Source: a virus. Taken from it: a stretch of DNA of 20,941 nt. The position numbers and the translations under genes were made by a program. A model generated the notes under the pieces. That model was not told the origin of the DNA and ran no database searches. It saw only the letters and a list, made by a program, of their open reading frames with translations. Below, in pieces: positions 1 to 7,220 of the stretch; positions within the stretch are counted from its first letter, which is position 1; every line of letters begins with the position of its first letter. The stretch is from positions 1 to 20,941 of IMG/VR virus record IMGVR_UViG_3300034092_002455, one strand, 5' to 3'.

Positions 1-84
1 GATCTTGCCCTCGACTCCACCCAGCTTGTAGAGGATGTCGCCATGGCTGACGTCGTGCTCGGGCATGGAAAGTGTGTCCGTCAT
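1..84 (-). CDS. Partial gene downstream of D, unknown function (N-terminal 28 residues only)
   Basis: Reading leftward from an ATG at 84-82 the frame stays open to the window edge and encodes 28 residues beginning MTDTLSMPEHDVSHGDILYK and continuing LGGVEGKI. It begins 8 nt after the stop codon of the D-like gene, so it is probably the next gene of the same operon. No clear Shine-Dalgarno sequence precedes it. The SHGDIxxKLGxxEGKI pattern recalls short phage and rhizobial coiled-coil proteins (DUF1515-like), but the piece is too short to assign. The 3' end lies outside the window. Confidence 0.55.
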   Translation of the reverse strand, partial: MTDTLSMPEHDVSHGDILYKLGGVEGKI

Positions 85-92
85 GGGGGAGT

Positions 93-1520
93 CTATTTCA
101 ACCGCCAGTATTCCGGACTGCGGCCGTAGTAGCTGGTGTAGCTGCCGGCCGATCCGACCCAGGAGAATGTCCCCCGGCTGGAGCTGTTGCTGATGATCGA
201 ACCGTCGTTCTGCACGATGCCGATGTGTGGGTATGGGGGGCTGCCGTTGTCGCGCATGATCGCGATGGCACCAGGCTCGGGGCCTGAGAGGAGGGTGCCG
301 CCGCCGGCGGCGAGCGCTGCCCGGGCGTTGGGCACGTAGTTGCTGCTGCCCCAGGGCGGCGTGATGCCGGCGTTCCTGAGTACCTTGTTCACGGCGTAGA
401 CGCAAGCGTTGTTGCCGCCGTCGGGGCCGCCACGGGTGTTGATCCCGCGCGCGCGGGAGGCGGCACTGGACAGCGCTGCAGCCTTGCGGGTTGGCGGGAG
501 GCCGTCGTTCGCGCCGCGGCCCGTCGCCCAGCCGTCGTTCTCGTCGCCCTGCGTGCCGCACTCGATCGAGCTGGTGTAGCCGCCGCTGCCCGAGAGGTCG
601 TGGGTCACGCTCTTCACGTTCCACGTGCCATCCACCTCCGGGCGAAAGCCCTGCAGGGTGACGAGCCCCTCGGCGTTGAGCTCCGGCCGGCCCGGCATCG
701 TGATCGCCACCCGCACCTCGCCAGCGCGGAGGGACTGGAGGCGGCTGTCGGCCGCCTTTTGCGCCTCCGCCTGGGAGGGGTAGAGCTGGCGCTCCTCGAA
801 CGCCGGCAGGCCCCCGGCATCGGCCCCGGCCGAGAGGGTCTTTTCCTTCTGGGTGGTGCGATCGAGGTAGCGGGCGGTGACCTTGCCGTAGGCACCCCGG
901 TTCTTCAGGTTCGCCCGCCAGGTGGTGACGTCGGTGGGCTTGAGGGTGATCGTCGTGCCGGCCTGCCCCTCGCCCCGGGGCACCAGCACCAGCTTCCCGT
1001 CGGCCGGCTTGATGGTCGCCTTGTACTTCTCCGCCAGGCGGGTGAGGAAGGCCTGGTCGCTCTCGTTGGTCTGGTCCTCGTGCTTGATCTGCGTGCTGGC
1101 CAGGCTGCCCTTGATCACCACCTGCAGGCCGTTGCGCTTCCCGATCTCCTGCGCCACCGCGCCGAGGGTCTTGCCGTGCCAGCTCTGGGACCGCTGCTCC
1201 TTCACCAGCTCCGGCGCGGTCTGGGCGGCGGTGGCCCTGATCACCATGCTCCGGGGCCCGCCGGAGAGGTCGATGTCATCTACCGCGAAGGAGCCCATGT
1301 AGACCGGCAGCTTGCCGCCGGTGCTGTAGCCCAGCCAGACCTTCAGCCATGCGCCGCTGCGGGGCACCGGAACCTGGCTGGCGCGATCATCGAGGGTGAT
1401 CTCCAGGCTGTCGCTCGTCTGCCCCGCCTCGTCGGTGATCCGCAGCGACACCAGCCGATCCGCCACCGCCTTGGTGACGTCATCCCCATCGGCCACGATC
1501 TTGAACGCTGGTTTCGTCAT
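93..1520 (-). CDS. D: Tail hub protein, late control D family (gpD), with C-terminal CHAP/NlpC-P60-like hydrolase domain
   Basis: This 475-aa protein starts like phage late control D proteins (residues 1 to about 330; MTKPAFKIVADGDDVT, then the LxIxDxAGxxSDxLEI pattern). The family forms the baseplate hub (T4 gp27/VgrG-like fold) that bridges tube and spike. P2 gpD is about 390 aa and lacks the extra segment seen here. After a Gly/Ala/Ser-rich linker (about 330-365) comes a roughly 105-residue domain with Cys373 in NNACVYAVNKVL, His432 in PHIGIV and Asn445 in ISNSSS. That order and spacing fit a Cys-His-Asn peptidoglycan amidase/endopeptidase of the CHAP or NlpC/P60 type. I infer that the hub carries the tail-associated wall hydrolase. 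Its start overlaps the stop of X (ATGA, 1517-1520). The family call is strong; the catalytic assignment is inferred from motifs. Confidence 0.9.
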   Translation of the reverse strand: MTKPAFKIVADGDDVTKAVADRLVSLRITDEAGQTSDSLEITLDDRASQVPVPRSGAWLKVWLGYSTGGKLPVYMGSFAVDDIDLSGGPRSMVIRATAAQTAPELVKEQRSQSWHGKTLGAVAQEIGKRNGLQVVIKGSLASTQIKHEDQTNESDQAFLTRLAEKYKATIKPADGKLVLVPRGEGQAGTTITLKPTDVTTWRANLKNRGAYGKVTARYLDRTTQKEKTLSAGADAGGLPAFEERQLYPSQAEAQKAADSRLQSLRAGEVRVAITMPGRPELNAEGLVTLQGFRPEVDGTWNVKSVTHDLSGSGGYTSSIECGTQGDENDGWATGRGANDGLPPTRKAAALSSAASRARGINTRGGPDGGNNACVYAVNKVLRNAGITPPWGSSNYVPNARAALAAGGGTLLSGPEPGAIAIMRDNGSPPYPHIGIVQNDGSIISNSSSRGTFSWVGSAGSYTSYYGRSPEYWRLK

Positions 1521-1726
1521 GTGCTCCAGATGCGCAGCGTCTCGGTCGCCTCCGGCTGCGGCAGATCCGGTAGCTCAATGACGAGGCCCTGCGGCAGGAT
1601 CGGCAGCAGATCCGCCAGGTCGCGGTTCACCGCCAGCACCGCCTCGACGGTGCCCTGCGTGCGGCCGTAGAACCGGTGGCAGATGGCGTCCAGCTCATCG
1701 AACTGGCGGGTGATGTACTGGGTCAT
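1517..1726 (-). CDS. X: Tail protein X (LysM-like baseplate hub component)
   Basis: The 69-aa product starts MTQYITRQFDELDAICHRFY and contains GRTQGTVEAVLAVNRDLADL and LPQGLVIELPDL. This is the typical pattern of the phage tail protein X family, small LysM-like domains of the hub region in P2- and Mu-like tails. P2 gpX is about the same length. The ATG at 1726 overlaps the stop of U, and its own stop overlaps the start of D, giving a tightly coupled U-X-D set. In P2 itself X lies far upstream, near the head genes; the U-X-D placement seen here is common in other P2-like prophages. The LysM-like fold suggests structural contact with the hub; no enzymatic residues are expected or seen. Confidence 0.92.
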   Translation of the reverse strand: MTQYITRQFDELDAICHRFYGRTQGTVEAVLAVNRDLADLLPILPQGLVIELPDLPQPEATETLRIWST

Positions 1727-2634
1727 GGCTGCACAAGCTGGCGGACGGACTGGGTGACGAAGGGATCGACATCCAGGATGGTCGAGATCGTGGCGGCGTT
1801 GCTGATCAGGCTGCCGAGGGCCTGGCCGTTCTCCACTCCACCGCCGAGGGTATTGAGCATGGCGGAGGTGGCGGGGCGAAGCGCTTGGAGCGCGACGCTC
1901 ATCGCCGGCGCGCCGCGGCCGAGGGCCATCTGCTGGACCATCTGCGCCGCGCTGATCCCAACCTGCCCCCAGATCCCCTGCTGCGGGATGGAGAGGCCAG
2001 CGAGGCCGAAGGCGTTGAGCGCCGCGCCGACGTAGTTGCCGCTGGCAAGGCTGCCGGCGATCGTCGCCAGCTGGCCGATGTTGAAGCCCGCCCCGCGCGC
2101 GGCCTGCACCACGGGTGCGGCGATCGTGTTGACGACGGCAGCGGCGGAGCCGACCCCGGTGAACTGCGCCAGGCTGGCGACGGCAGGCAGCGCAGCACCA
2201 ACGGCCGTGATGCCAGCGACACTGCCGGGAGCGGCGGCTGCCCCTGGGTTGTCCTCCCCGTAGCGGGTGAGCTCCAAGGAGAAGGTGATGGCCCGGGCGG
2301 CACCGTTGGCCATGAAGGTGGACTGCCCCTCGCGCACGCGCCGGAGCGCCCACTTCCCGTGGACGCGACCGAGGCCATCGGTGAGCATCAGCGGCTCGCC
2401 CTTCACCGCCGTGTCTCGCAGCTTCTGGATCGTCCTTTGCGTGCCGGAAAAGCCGGGGTAGAGGGTGCCATCAAGGGTGATGGTCTGCTCGCCGGGGCCG
2501 AGGAACTGAGCGGCAGGTTCACGCAGCAGTCGCTCCTGCACCTCCCAGCGGTAGTTGGCGGTGCGTTCCAGGGTCTGGGGCGCACCGTTGGCCAAGGTGA
2601 ACTGGAACTCGCCAAGTTGAAAGAGGGCGGCCAT
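1723..2634 (-). CDS. U: Tail protein U family (gpU) with long Ala/Gly-rich C-terminal extension
   Basis: Residues 1 to about 130 match the P2 gpU family: MAALFQLGEFQFTLANGAPQ, the RWEVQERL segment, then PGEQTITLDGTLYPGFSG and the SFSLELTRYGED region. gpU acts in tail completion and baseplate assembly. P2 gpU is about 160 aa, whereas this product is 303 aa. The extra 170 residues are rich in Ala, Gly and small hydrophobics, with little charge before the last 25 residues (ILDVDPFVTQSVRQLVQP). They might pack along the tape measure or hub, but I do not recognise a domain. The gene starts 5 nt after the tape-measure stop and overlaps X by ATGA. Family is solid for the N-terminal half; the tail is undefined. 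Confidence 0.88.
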   Translation of the reverse strand: MAALFQLGEFQFTLANGAPQTLERTANYRWEVQERLLREPAAQFLGPGEQTITLDGTLYPGFSGTQRTIQKLRDTAVKGEPLMLTDGLGRVHGKWALRRVREGQSTFMANGAARAITFSLELTRYGEDNPGAAAAPGSVAGITAVGAALPAVASLAQFTGVGSAAAVVNTIAAPVVQAARGAGFNIGQLATIAGSLASGNYVGAALNAFGLAGLSIPQQGIWGQVGISAAQMVQQMALGRGAPAMSVALQALRPATSAMLNTLGGGVENGQALGSLISNAATISTILDVDPFVTQSVRQLVQP

Positions 2635-2639
2635 GGTCG

Positions 2640-4781
2640 TCAGTCGTTGAGGGCGAGGCGGTAGGTGGAGGCCATGCTGCGCTGGAACTCCTCTAGCGCA
2701 TCGAGCACCGCCGCGCGGATGTCGGTGGCATTGCCGCTGGGGGCGTTGATGGTGATGCCGCCGGCGTTGAAGGTGAACTGCTTGGGGGTCGCGGCGGCGG
2801 GACGTGGAGCGCGGGAGATGATCCGAGATTGGCGCTCAGTACGTTGCTCGTCTCCGGTGATGCTGCCCCCACCCATTGCACGAGGCTGGGCGGCAGGCGC
2901 CAGCTGAGAGATGCGAGGAAGGATGTGGCCGGAGCGATCGGGGCGGAAGATCTCGGGCCGCCGCTCACCCACCAGGTAGTCCATGCCGGCGAGGACGCGA
3001 CCGCCGAGGGCGCGGGGCTGCGGGGTGGGTCCGACCGCGACTGGAGCAGCAGGCGCGGCCCCGCCGCCGCCGCCGCCGGAGACCATCGAGCCGATGCGCT
3101 GCACGGCACCGCCGACCCAGGAGAAGAGGGCACCGGCCCTGGCCTTCAGGCCGTCGATGATGCTGCCGATGATCCGCTGGCCGATGCCGCTGCCGGTGAA
3201 CAGGTTGATGATCAGCGCCGGGATGGGGGCGAACACGGCGAGCATCTGCTGGCCGGTGCGGATCGTGGCCTGGATCACCGCCTGCCAGAGGCCAGCGAAG
3301 AAGCCGCTGATCGGCTGCCAGTTGCGGATCACCACGTAGGCCAGGGCCACGACGCCACCAATGGCAGCGGCAACACCAGCAATCGGAGGAACCACCAGCG
3401 CAAACACGGTGCCGAGGCCGGCGATCACCGGGAACACGGTCGCCGCGGCCCCGATGGCGGTGGCAATGGTGCCGATCGCGCCAACCACACCAGCGATCAC
3501 CGGCAGCACCAGCACCAGGCCCGCCAGTGCGCCGCCGATCGCCACGACCCCGGTCATCAGGCCAGGGTTCGCCGCCGCCCAGTTGGCGATCCCCTCCACC
3601 ACCGGCGTGATGAACTCCGCGATGCGTGTGAGCGGGGGCAGCAGCGCAGTGCCGACCGTGATGCCCAGCCGCTGCGCGCTGTTCTGGAAGCTCGCCAGCG
3701 TCCCCTGAAACGTCCCGAGGCTGCGCTGAAAGTCCTTCTCCACTGTGCCGGCTGCAGCACTGCCGCCGGCTTCAGCCTTCAGCTTCGCGTACTCCTGCCG
3801 GTACTTCATCAGCGACATCAGGGCCAGCTTGGCCTCCTTGTCGCCGAAGATCTGGGAGAGCTTGAACACGTCGCCGCCGGTGACGCGCTGCAGCTCTGCC
3901 ACCGCCGCCTCCATCGGGTTGATGCCCTTCGCACGGGCGTTCTTCAGCACCTGCTCGATGTTCACCCCGAACTTGCTGAAGTTCTTCACCGCATCCGGCG
4001 AGGTCATCTTAAGCATTGCGTCGGTGAGGCGCGTCGCAGCCTGGCCTGCATCCGGCGCGTCCTTCCGCACCATCTGCATCATGCTCGCCAGCGCGACCGC
4101 ACCCTGCCGGCCCTGGATGCCGAGGCTGCCGGCCGCCGCAGCGATGGTGGGCATGAACTGCGCCATGTCCTTCAGCTCGAACGCGCCCGCCTTGCCGGCG
4201 AACGCGAGCGCATCGAACGTCGCCTTCAGCTCCGTCGGCCGGATCTTCATCGCGTTCTGCAGCTGGAAGCCGGTCTTGGTGACGTCGAGCAGATCGGAGT
4301 TGGTGGCGGTCGCCACCTTGCCCAGCGCCTCCATCGAGGCGACGGCATCCTTCAGCTCCAGTCCCTGGGCCACCAGATCCTGGATGCCCTGCGCCAGCTT
4401 CTCCGGCGCGAGGTTGGTCATGTTCCGGCTGCTGAGCCGCAGCACCTCCGTGCTGAGCCCCTTCAGCTCGACGGCCCCCACGTTCGCCGTTTTGCCGATG
4501 TCGCTCAGCACCGCCTCGAACGATGCCGCGGAGCGAATGCTGGCCCCGATCGCCACCGTGATGCCCGTCGCGCCGATGGCGGCCTGCTGCCAGAGGGCGG
4601 AGTCGAACATGCCCTTGAAACCCTTGCGGCCGGCGATCGCCGCATCGTTCATCGTGCGGTTGACGTTCCTCCCGAACGACGACACTTGAAACTGCGCAGC
4701 CTTGATCGACTTGCCCAGGCTGGCCGCGACCTTGCCACCGATCTCGACGGTGATCTTCTGTGGCCCGCTGCCGCCGATCAT
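2640..4781 (-). CDS. T: Tail tape measure protein (TP901 family)
   Basis: The 713-aa protein fixes tail length and occupies the tube lumen. Residues about 85-380 carry the TP901-type core (SAASFEAVLSDIGKTANV, then LSTEVLRLSSR, MEALGKVATATNSDLLDV, and the ITVGTALLPPL segment). Residues about 408-485 form a long hydrophobic, Gly/Ala-rich region with likely membrane-spanning helices, often linked to genome delivery. A Gly-rich hinge near 572-578 precedes a C-terminal RALGGRVLAGMDYLVGERRP motif typical of tape measures. At roughly 0.15 nm per residue this predicts a tail near 110 nm, somewhat shorter than P2 (gpT about 815 aa). The ATG at 4781 overlaps the stop of E' (ATGA), with GAGG about 5 nt upstream. 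The position after E/E' is the canonical one. Confidence 0.95.
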   Translation of the reverse strand: MIGGSGPQKITVEIGGKVAASLGKSIKAAQFQVSSFGRNVNRTMNDAAIAGRKGFKGMFDSALWQQAAIGATGITVAIGASIRSAASFEAVLSDIGKTANVGAVELKGLSTEVLRLSSRNMTNLAPEKLAQGIQDLVAQGLELKDAVASMEALGKVATATNSDLLDVTKTGFQLQNAMKIRPTELKATFDALAFAGKAGAFELKDMAQFMPTIAAAAGSLGIQGRQGAVALASMMQMVRKDAPDAGQAATRLTDAMLKMTSPDAVKNFSKFGVNIEQVLKNARAKGINPMEAAVAELQRVTGGDVFKLSQIFGDKEAKLALMSLMKYRQEYAKLKAEAGGSAAAGTVEKDFQRSLGTFQGTLASFQNSAQRLGITVGTALLPPLTRIAEFITPVVEGIANWAAANPGLMTGVVAIGGALAGLVLVLPVIAGVVGAIGTIATAIGAAATVFPVIAGLGTVFALVVPPIAGVAAAIGGVVALAYVVIRNWQPISGFFAGLWQAVIQATIRTGQQMLAVFAPIPALIINLFTGSGIGQRIIGSIIDGLKARAGALFSWVGGAVQRIGSMVSGGGGGGAAPAAPVAVGPTPQPRALGGRVLAGMDYLVGERRPEIFRPDRSGHILPRISQLAPAAQPRAMGGGSITGDEQRTERQSRIISRAPRPAAATPKQFTFNAGGITINAPSGNATDIRAAVLDALEEFQRSMASTYRLALND

Positions 4782-4957
4782 GCCTGCCTCATCGCCTCCG
4801 CGATCCCATTCTCAACCACCTCGGCCTGATCAAACCAGGCCCAGAAGTCATCGAGCTCCAGGTCCAGCAGTTCGGCCAGGCCCCAGCCGGTTGCCTTTGC
4901 CAGGATGATGACCGCCCGGCGAAGTTCGTCCACTGCTACGACCTGGCCACCCTGAAA
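4778..4957 (-). CDS. E' extension: -1 frame C-terminal part of the tail assembly chaperone (gpE+E')
   Basis: In the -1 frame relative to E an open frame passes through the end of E and stops at TGA 4780-4778, overlapping the tape-measure ATG. It has no ATG start; the only candidate is a GTG at 4933 with poor ribosome-binding context. Translated from the presumed slip point it reads QGGQVVAVDELRRAVIILAK, then ATGWGLAELLDLELDDFW and AWFDQAEVVENGIAEAMRQA. The GWxxxELLDLELDDFWxW pattern resembles P2-type E/E' chaperone tails. A slip at codon 88 of E would give a fusion of about 146 aa from 5217 to 4778. Tail chaperones made as short and frameshifted long forms are known in P2 (E/E+E') and lambda (G/GT). 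The frame is clear; use of the frameshift is inferred. Confidence 0.8.
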   Translation of the reverse strand, partial: FQGGQVVAVDELRRAVIILAKATGWGLAELLDLELDDFWAWFDQAEVVENGIAEAMRQA

Positions 4958-5217
4958 GCCAGGACCTGCGCCTCCAGCTTGCCCCAGTTGATGTCGTCGA
5001 ACTCGAGGACGTCCTCGTAGAGGATCTCGCAGAGGTTCGCGACGAGGTGAACGGTCTGCTCGCTTTCGTTGCTGGAGGCCTTGGAGGCGGAGACGCGATC
5101 GCCGACCTTGGGCCGGCGCATGATCACGTGATCCACCTCCACGCCGCTGACAGTCTCCGGGAAGTCGAAGACCACCTTCACGCTCTGCTCAGGCCGCTGC
5201 TGCTTGGCTGCCATCAT
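4936..5217 (-). CDS. E: Tail assembly chaperone E (short form)
   Basis: The 93-aa product (MMAAKQQRPEQSVKVVFDF, then SGVEVDHVIMRRPKVGDR, ending VLAFRVARS) matches the P2 gpE / Mu gp41-type tail assembly family, which coats the tape measure during tail assembly and is absent from the finished tail. P2 gpE is about the same size. Start choice: a TTG at 5220 would add one residue, but the ATG at 5217 overlaps the tube stop (TGATG) and sits 3 nt after a GGGG run. The ATG at 5214 is an equally possible start. Position between tube and tape measure is canonical. See the -1 frame extension and the slip site for the probable long form. Confidence 0.9.
   Translation of the reverse strand: MMAAKQQRPEQSVKVVFDFPETVSGVEVDHVIMRRPKVGDRVSASKASSNESEQTVHLVANLCEILYEDVLEFDDINWGKLEAQVLAFRVARS
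4942..4975 (-). promoter_or_regulatory. Candidate -1 frameshift signal at the end of E (slip site, SD-like stimulator, hairpin)
   Basis: In E codons the mRNA reads GCT TTC AGG at 4959-4951. Re-pairing of tRNA-Phe from TTC (4956-4954) to TTT (4957-4955) enters the open E' frame. A GGAGG at 4975-4971 ends 11 nt upstream of GCT, resembling the Shine-Dalgarno-like stimulators of bacterial -1 frameshifting (as in dnaX). CCTGGC (4963-4958) and GCCAGG (4947-4942) could pair around a 10-nt loop. The heptamer GGCTTTC is not a perfect X-XXY-YYZ site because the Ala codon would pair poorly after slipping, so the exact point is uncertain; TGG GGC further upstream is an alternative. Confidence 0.5.
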
Positions 5218-5717
5218 CAAACCCCAATCGCCTGGCGGATCGTAGCGAGCTGATCAACGCCGTCGATCTTCCGCACCATGTTCACCTTGTCGACCTCGAC
5301 CAGTTCGCGGCCGCCGATGGTGAGCTTGAAATAGCGGAGGCCCACGGTGAACTTCGGCTTGGTGGTGTCACCAGCCTTCCAGTCGCCGGGCTCCAGCTGC
5401 TTCACCATGCCGGTCATGTTGACCACAATGGCCACCGCATCTTCACCATCGCGTCGCATCGCACCACGGGCGGTCAGCTGTTTGTCGGCGCCGGAAAGGC
5501 CGTAGAGGGCGATGATGTCGGGGTTGAACTCCAGCAGGTCGAAGCTGGCCTCCAGCTTCTCCATGCCCATGTCGTGCTCGATCGGGGCATCCATCCCGCC
5601 GGCGCGCACTTCCTCGACCTTGGTGGTGAGAGTGGGCAGGGTGAGGGTGTCGATGGTGCCAGCGAGGCCGCGGCCATCGACGAACAGAGAGAAGTTCTTG
5701 AGGATCCTTGGGATCAT
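5217..5717 (-). CDS. FII: Major tail tube protein (FII)
   Basis: The 166-aa product starts MIPRILKNFSLFVDGRGLAG and contains AGGMDAPIEHDMGMEKLEAS, then ARGAMRRDGEDAVAIVV and a C-terminal LRYFKLTIGGRELVEVDKVN segment. These match the P2 FII tail tube family (about 170 aa in P2), which stacks as hexameric rings inside the sheath. The ATG at 5717 is preceded by GAGGA with a 7-nt spacer and lies 29 bp after the sheath stop. The 3' end overlaps E by TGATG. No unusual features were seen. Confidence 0.97.
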   Translation of the reverse strand: MIPRILKNFSLFVDGRGLAGTIDTLTLPTLTTKVEEVRAGGMDAPIEHDMGMEKLEASFDLLEFNPDIIALYGLSGADKQLTARGAMRRDGEDAVAIVVNMTGMVKQLEPGDWKAGDTTKPKFTVGLRYFKLTIGGRELVEVDKVNMVRKIDGVDQLATIRQAIGV

Positions 5718-5746
5718 GGGTCAGTCCTCGGTGGGGCAGGTGTTGG

Positions 5747-7180
5747 TCAGGCGGCAGGGAGCGCAGCGAACAGGTCGACCACGTAGGTGTTGACCAGGTG
5801 GCTGCGGAACGTGACGCGCTCGGCCGGATAGGGAGGCGTGAACTCGAAGTCGAACACCACCTGGCCATTGGCGATGGATGTGGGGGTGTTCTGCTCAGGG
5901 TCCACCCAGACGTCGCCGCCGAGGATGGCGCCGCGGGCCTTGAGGGTGCGCAGGTACTGCCGCACCGACTCCATCACTTCTTCGAGGTAGGTGGCGGTGA
6001 TGCAGCGATCAACCGCCCACAAGTGCCCCCGGAGGATCGACTCGTTGATCATGTCCGCTGTGCGCACCACCGAGAGGAACGAGTAGAGCGGATCGGTGGA
6101 GAGGGTGCGGTTGCCCCAGAGGCGGAAGCCACCCTCACGGATGACCGTGGCGACGTTTTGCTCGTTGAGCAGGTTGGCGCGGGAGTTGGCGTCGCCCAGG
6201 GCGAAGTCAATAGCGCGAGACGTGGCCTCGATGCCGTAGACCTCCTTGTTGGAGGGGGACCACCAGAAGCCCAGCTCGTTGTCGGTGCGGTTGATGATGC
6301 CGGCGACAGCGGGCGAGGCGGGCATGGTGACGCCACCCACCACCACCCAAGGATCGACGAGGTAGACCCGGCGGGAGCCGAAGTCATCGGCGGCCTGGAT
6401 CGCGGCGGCGTCGGTGGTATTGGGCCCGTCGGCGATGATCACGGCCCGGAGGCGATCAGCGATGCTGAGCAGCTCGGAGACGACCCGGTTGCGGACGGTG
6501 CCCTTGGTGGCGGTGCCGGCCACCGCTTGGACACCACCAGAAGGCGGAACCCCGATCGTGACGGTGACCGTGCCGGTGTAGTTGGTGCCGGGGTTGGTGA
6601 TGGTCAAGGAAATCACCTTGCCGGCGTTGGCCCCGGTGCCGAGCACCGCGACGGCGGTGGCCTGCACACCGTCGGTGGCGGGAGCGCTGATCGTCACAGC
6701 CGGGGCGGTGACGTAGCCGCTGCCCTGGGTGGTGACGGGGATGCTCAGAATGCCGTTGGCGTGCCGCTGATGGGTGAAGCCGGGGGCGATCAGCACTTTG
6801 GGCTGGAAGCCCACGGCGTTCTCAGCGGCCAGGAAGTCGTAGACACCTTCGTAGGCACCGGTGCCAGCGTTGGTGCCGCCGACCACGTTGGTGATAGTGG
6901 CCTCGTCGTTCGCGCCAGCGGTGACGCGGATCACCACGACGACTGCGCCGGCCTGGGCGTAGATCAGATCCAGGCTCTGCTTCAGGGTGCCGGTGGTGCC
7001 GAGGGTGGCGTAGTGGCTCTTGCTGGTGACCAGCACCGGAGTGTTGATGGGGAACGCGGCGGCGTTTGCATCGGGTGCAGTGCCGATCAGGCCGATCACG
7101 CTGGAGCGGACGGTCTGGATGGGCCGTGCACCAGTGTCGATCTGGAGCACCTCCACGCCGTGGAGGAAGTTGGTGGGCAT
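5747..7180 (-). CDS. FI: Contractile tail sheath protein (FI) with inserted beta-rich module
   Basis: The 477-aa protein begins MPTNFLHGVEVLQIDTGARP and ends with FEFTPPYPAERVTFRSHLVN, both typical of P2 FI-type sheaths. Conserved middle elements include RAVIIADGPNTTD, GIINRTDNELGFWWSPSN and IREGGFRLWGNRTLSTDP. The sheath contracts around the tube to drive the spike into the cell. It is about 80 residues longer than P2 FI (about 396 aa), and the surplus falls at residues about 141-226. There an inserted segment contains GSGYVTAPAVTISAP and a weaker partner GTNYTGTVTVTIGVPPSGG, two copies of a GxGYxxxPxVTI-type unit. The insert probably decorates the outside of the sheath. A GGGAGG lies 10 nt upstream of the ATG at 7180. 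A 40-bp gap separates it from the fibre gene upstream. Confidence 0.96.
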   Translation of the reverse strand: MPTNFLHGVEVLQIDTGARPIQTVRSSVIGLIGTAPDANAAAFPINTPVLVTSKSHYATLGTTGTLKQSLDLIYAQAGAVVVVIRVTAGANDEATITNVVGGTNAGTGAYEGVYDFLAAENAVGFQPKVLIAPGFTHQRHANGILSIPVTTQGSGYVTAPAVTISAPATDGVQATAVAVLGTGANAGKVISLTITNPGTNYTGTVTVTIGVPPSGGVQAVAGTATKGTVRNRVVSELLSIADRLRAVIIADGPNTTDAAAIQAADDFGSRRVYLVDPWVVVGGVTMPASPAVAGIINRTDNELGFWWSPSNKEVYGIEATSRAIDFALGDANSRANLLNEQNVATVIREGGFRLWGNRTLSTDPLYSFLSVVRTADMINESILRGHLWAVDRCITATYLEEVMESVRQYLRTLKARGAILGGDVWVDPEQNTPTSIANGQVVFDFEFTPPYPAERVTFRSHLVNTYVVDLFAALPAA

Positions 7181-7220
7181 AGTGGAGGAGCCTCCCGTCG
7201 GGTTGATTCTAGGCCGAGCG

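Noticed and set aside
2829-4829. Long plus-strand open frame (666 aa) opposite the tape measure
   Set aside because: It is antisense to a clearly recognised tape-measure gene, has Arg/His/Ala-rich composition typical of a GC-rich shadow frame, and resembles no family.
4778-4933. Independent 51-aa gene starting at GTG 4933
   Set aside because: No ribosome-binding site and no ATG; the upstream part of the same frame stays open into E, which favours frameshift expression as in P2 E+E'.
7181-7220. Promoter or terminator in the 40-bp gap before the sheath
   Set aside because: The gap shows a GGGAGG ribosome-binding sequence and a short GGAGG/CCTCC palindrome but no U-run, and no convincing -10/-35 pair.
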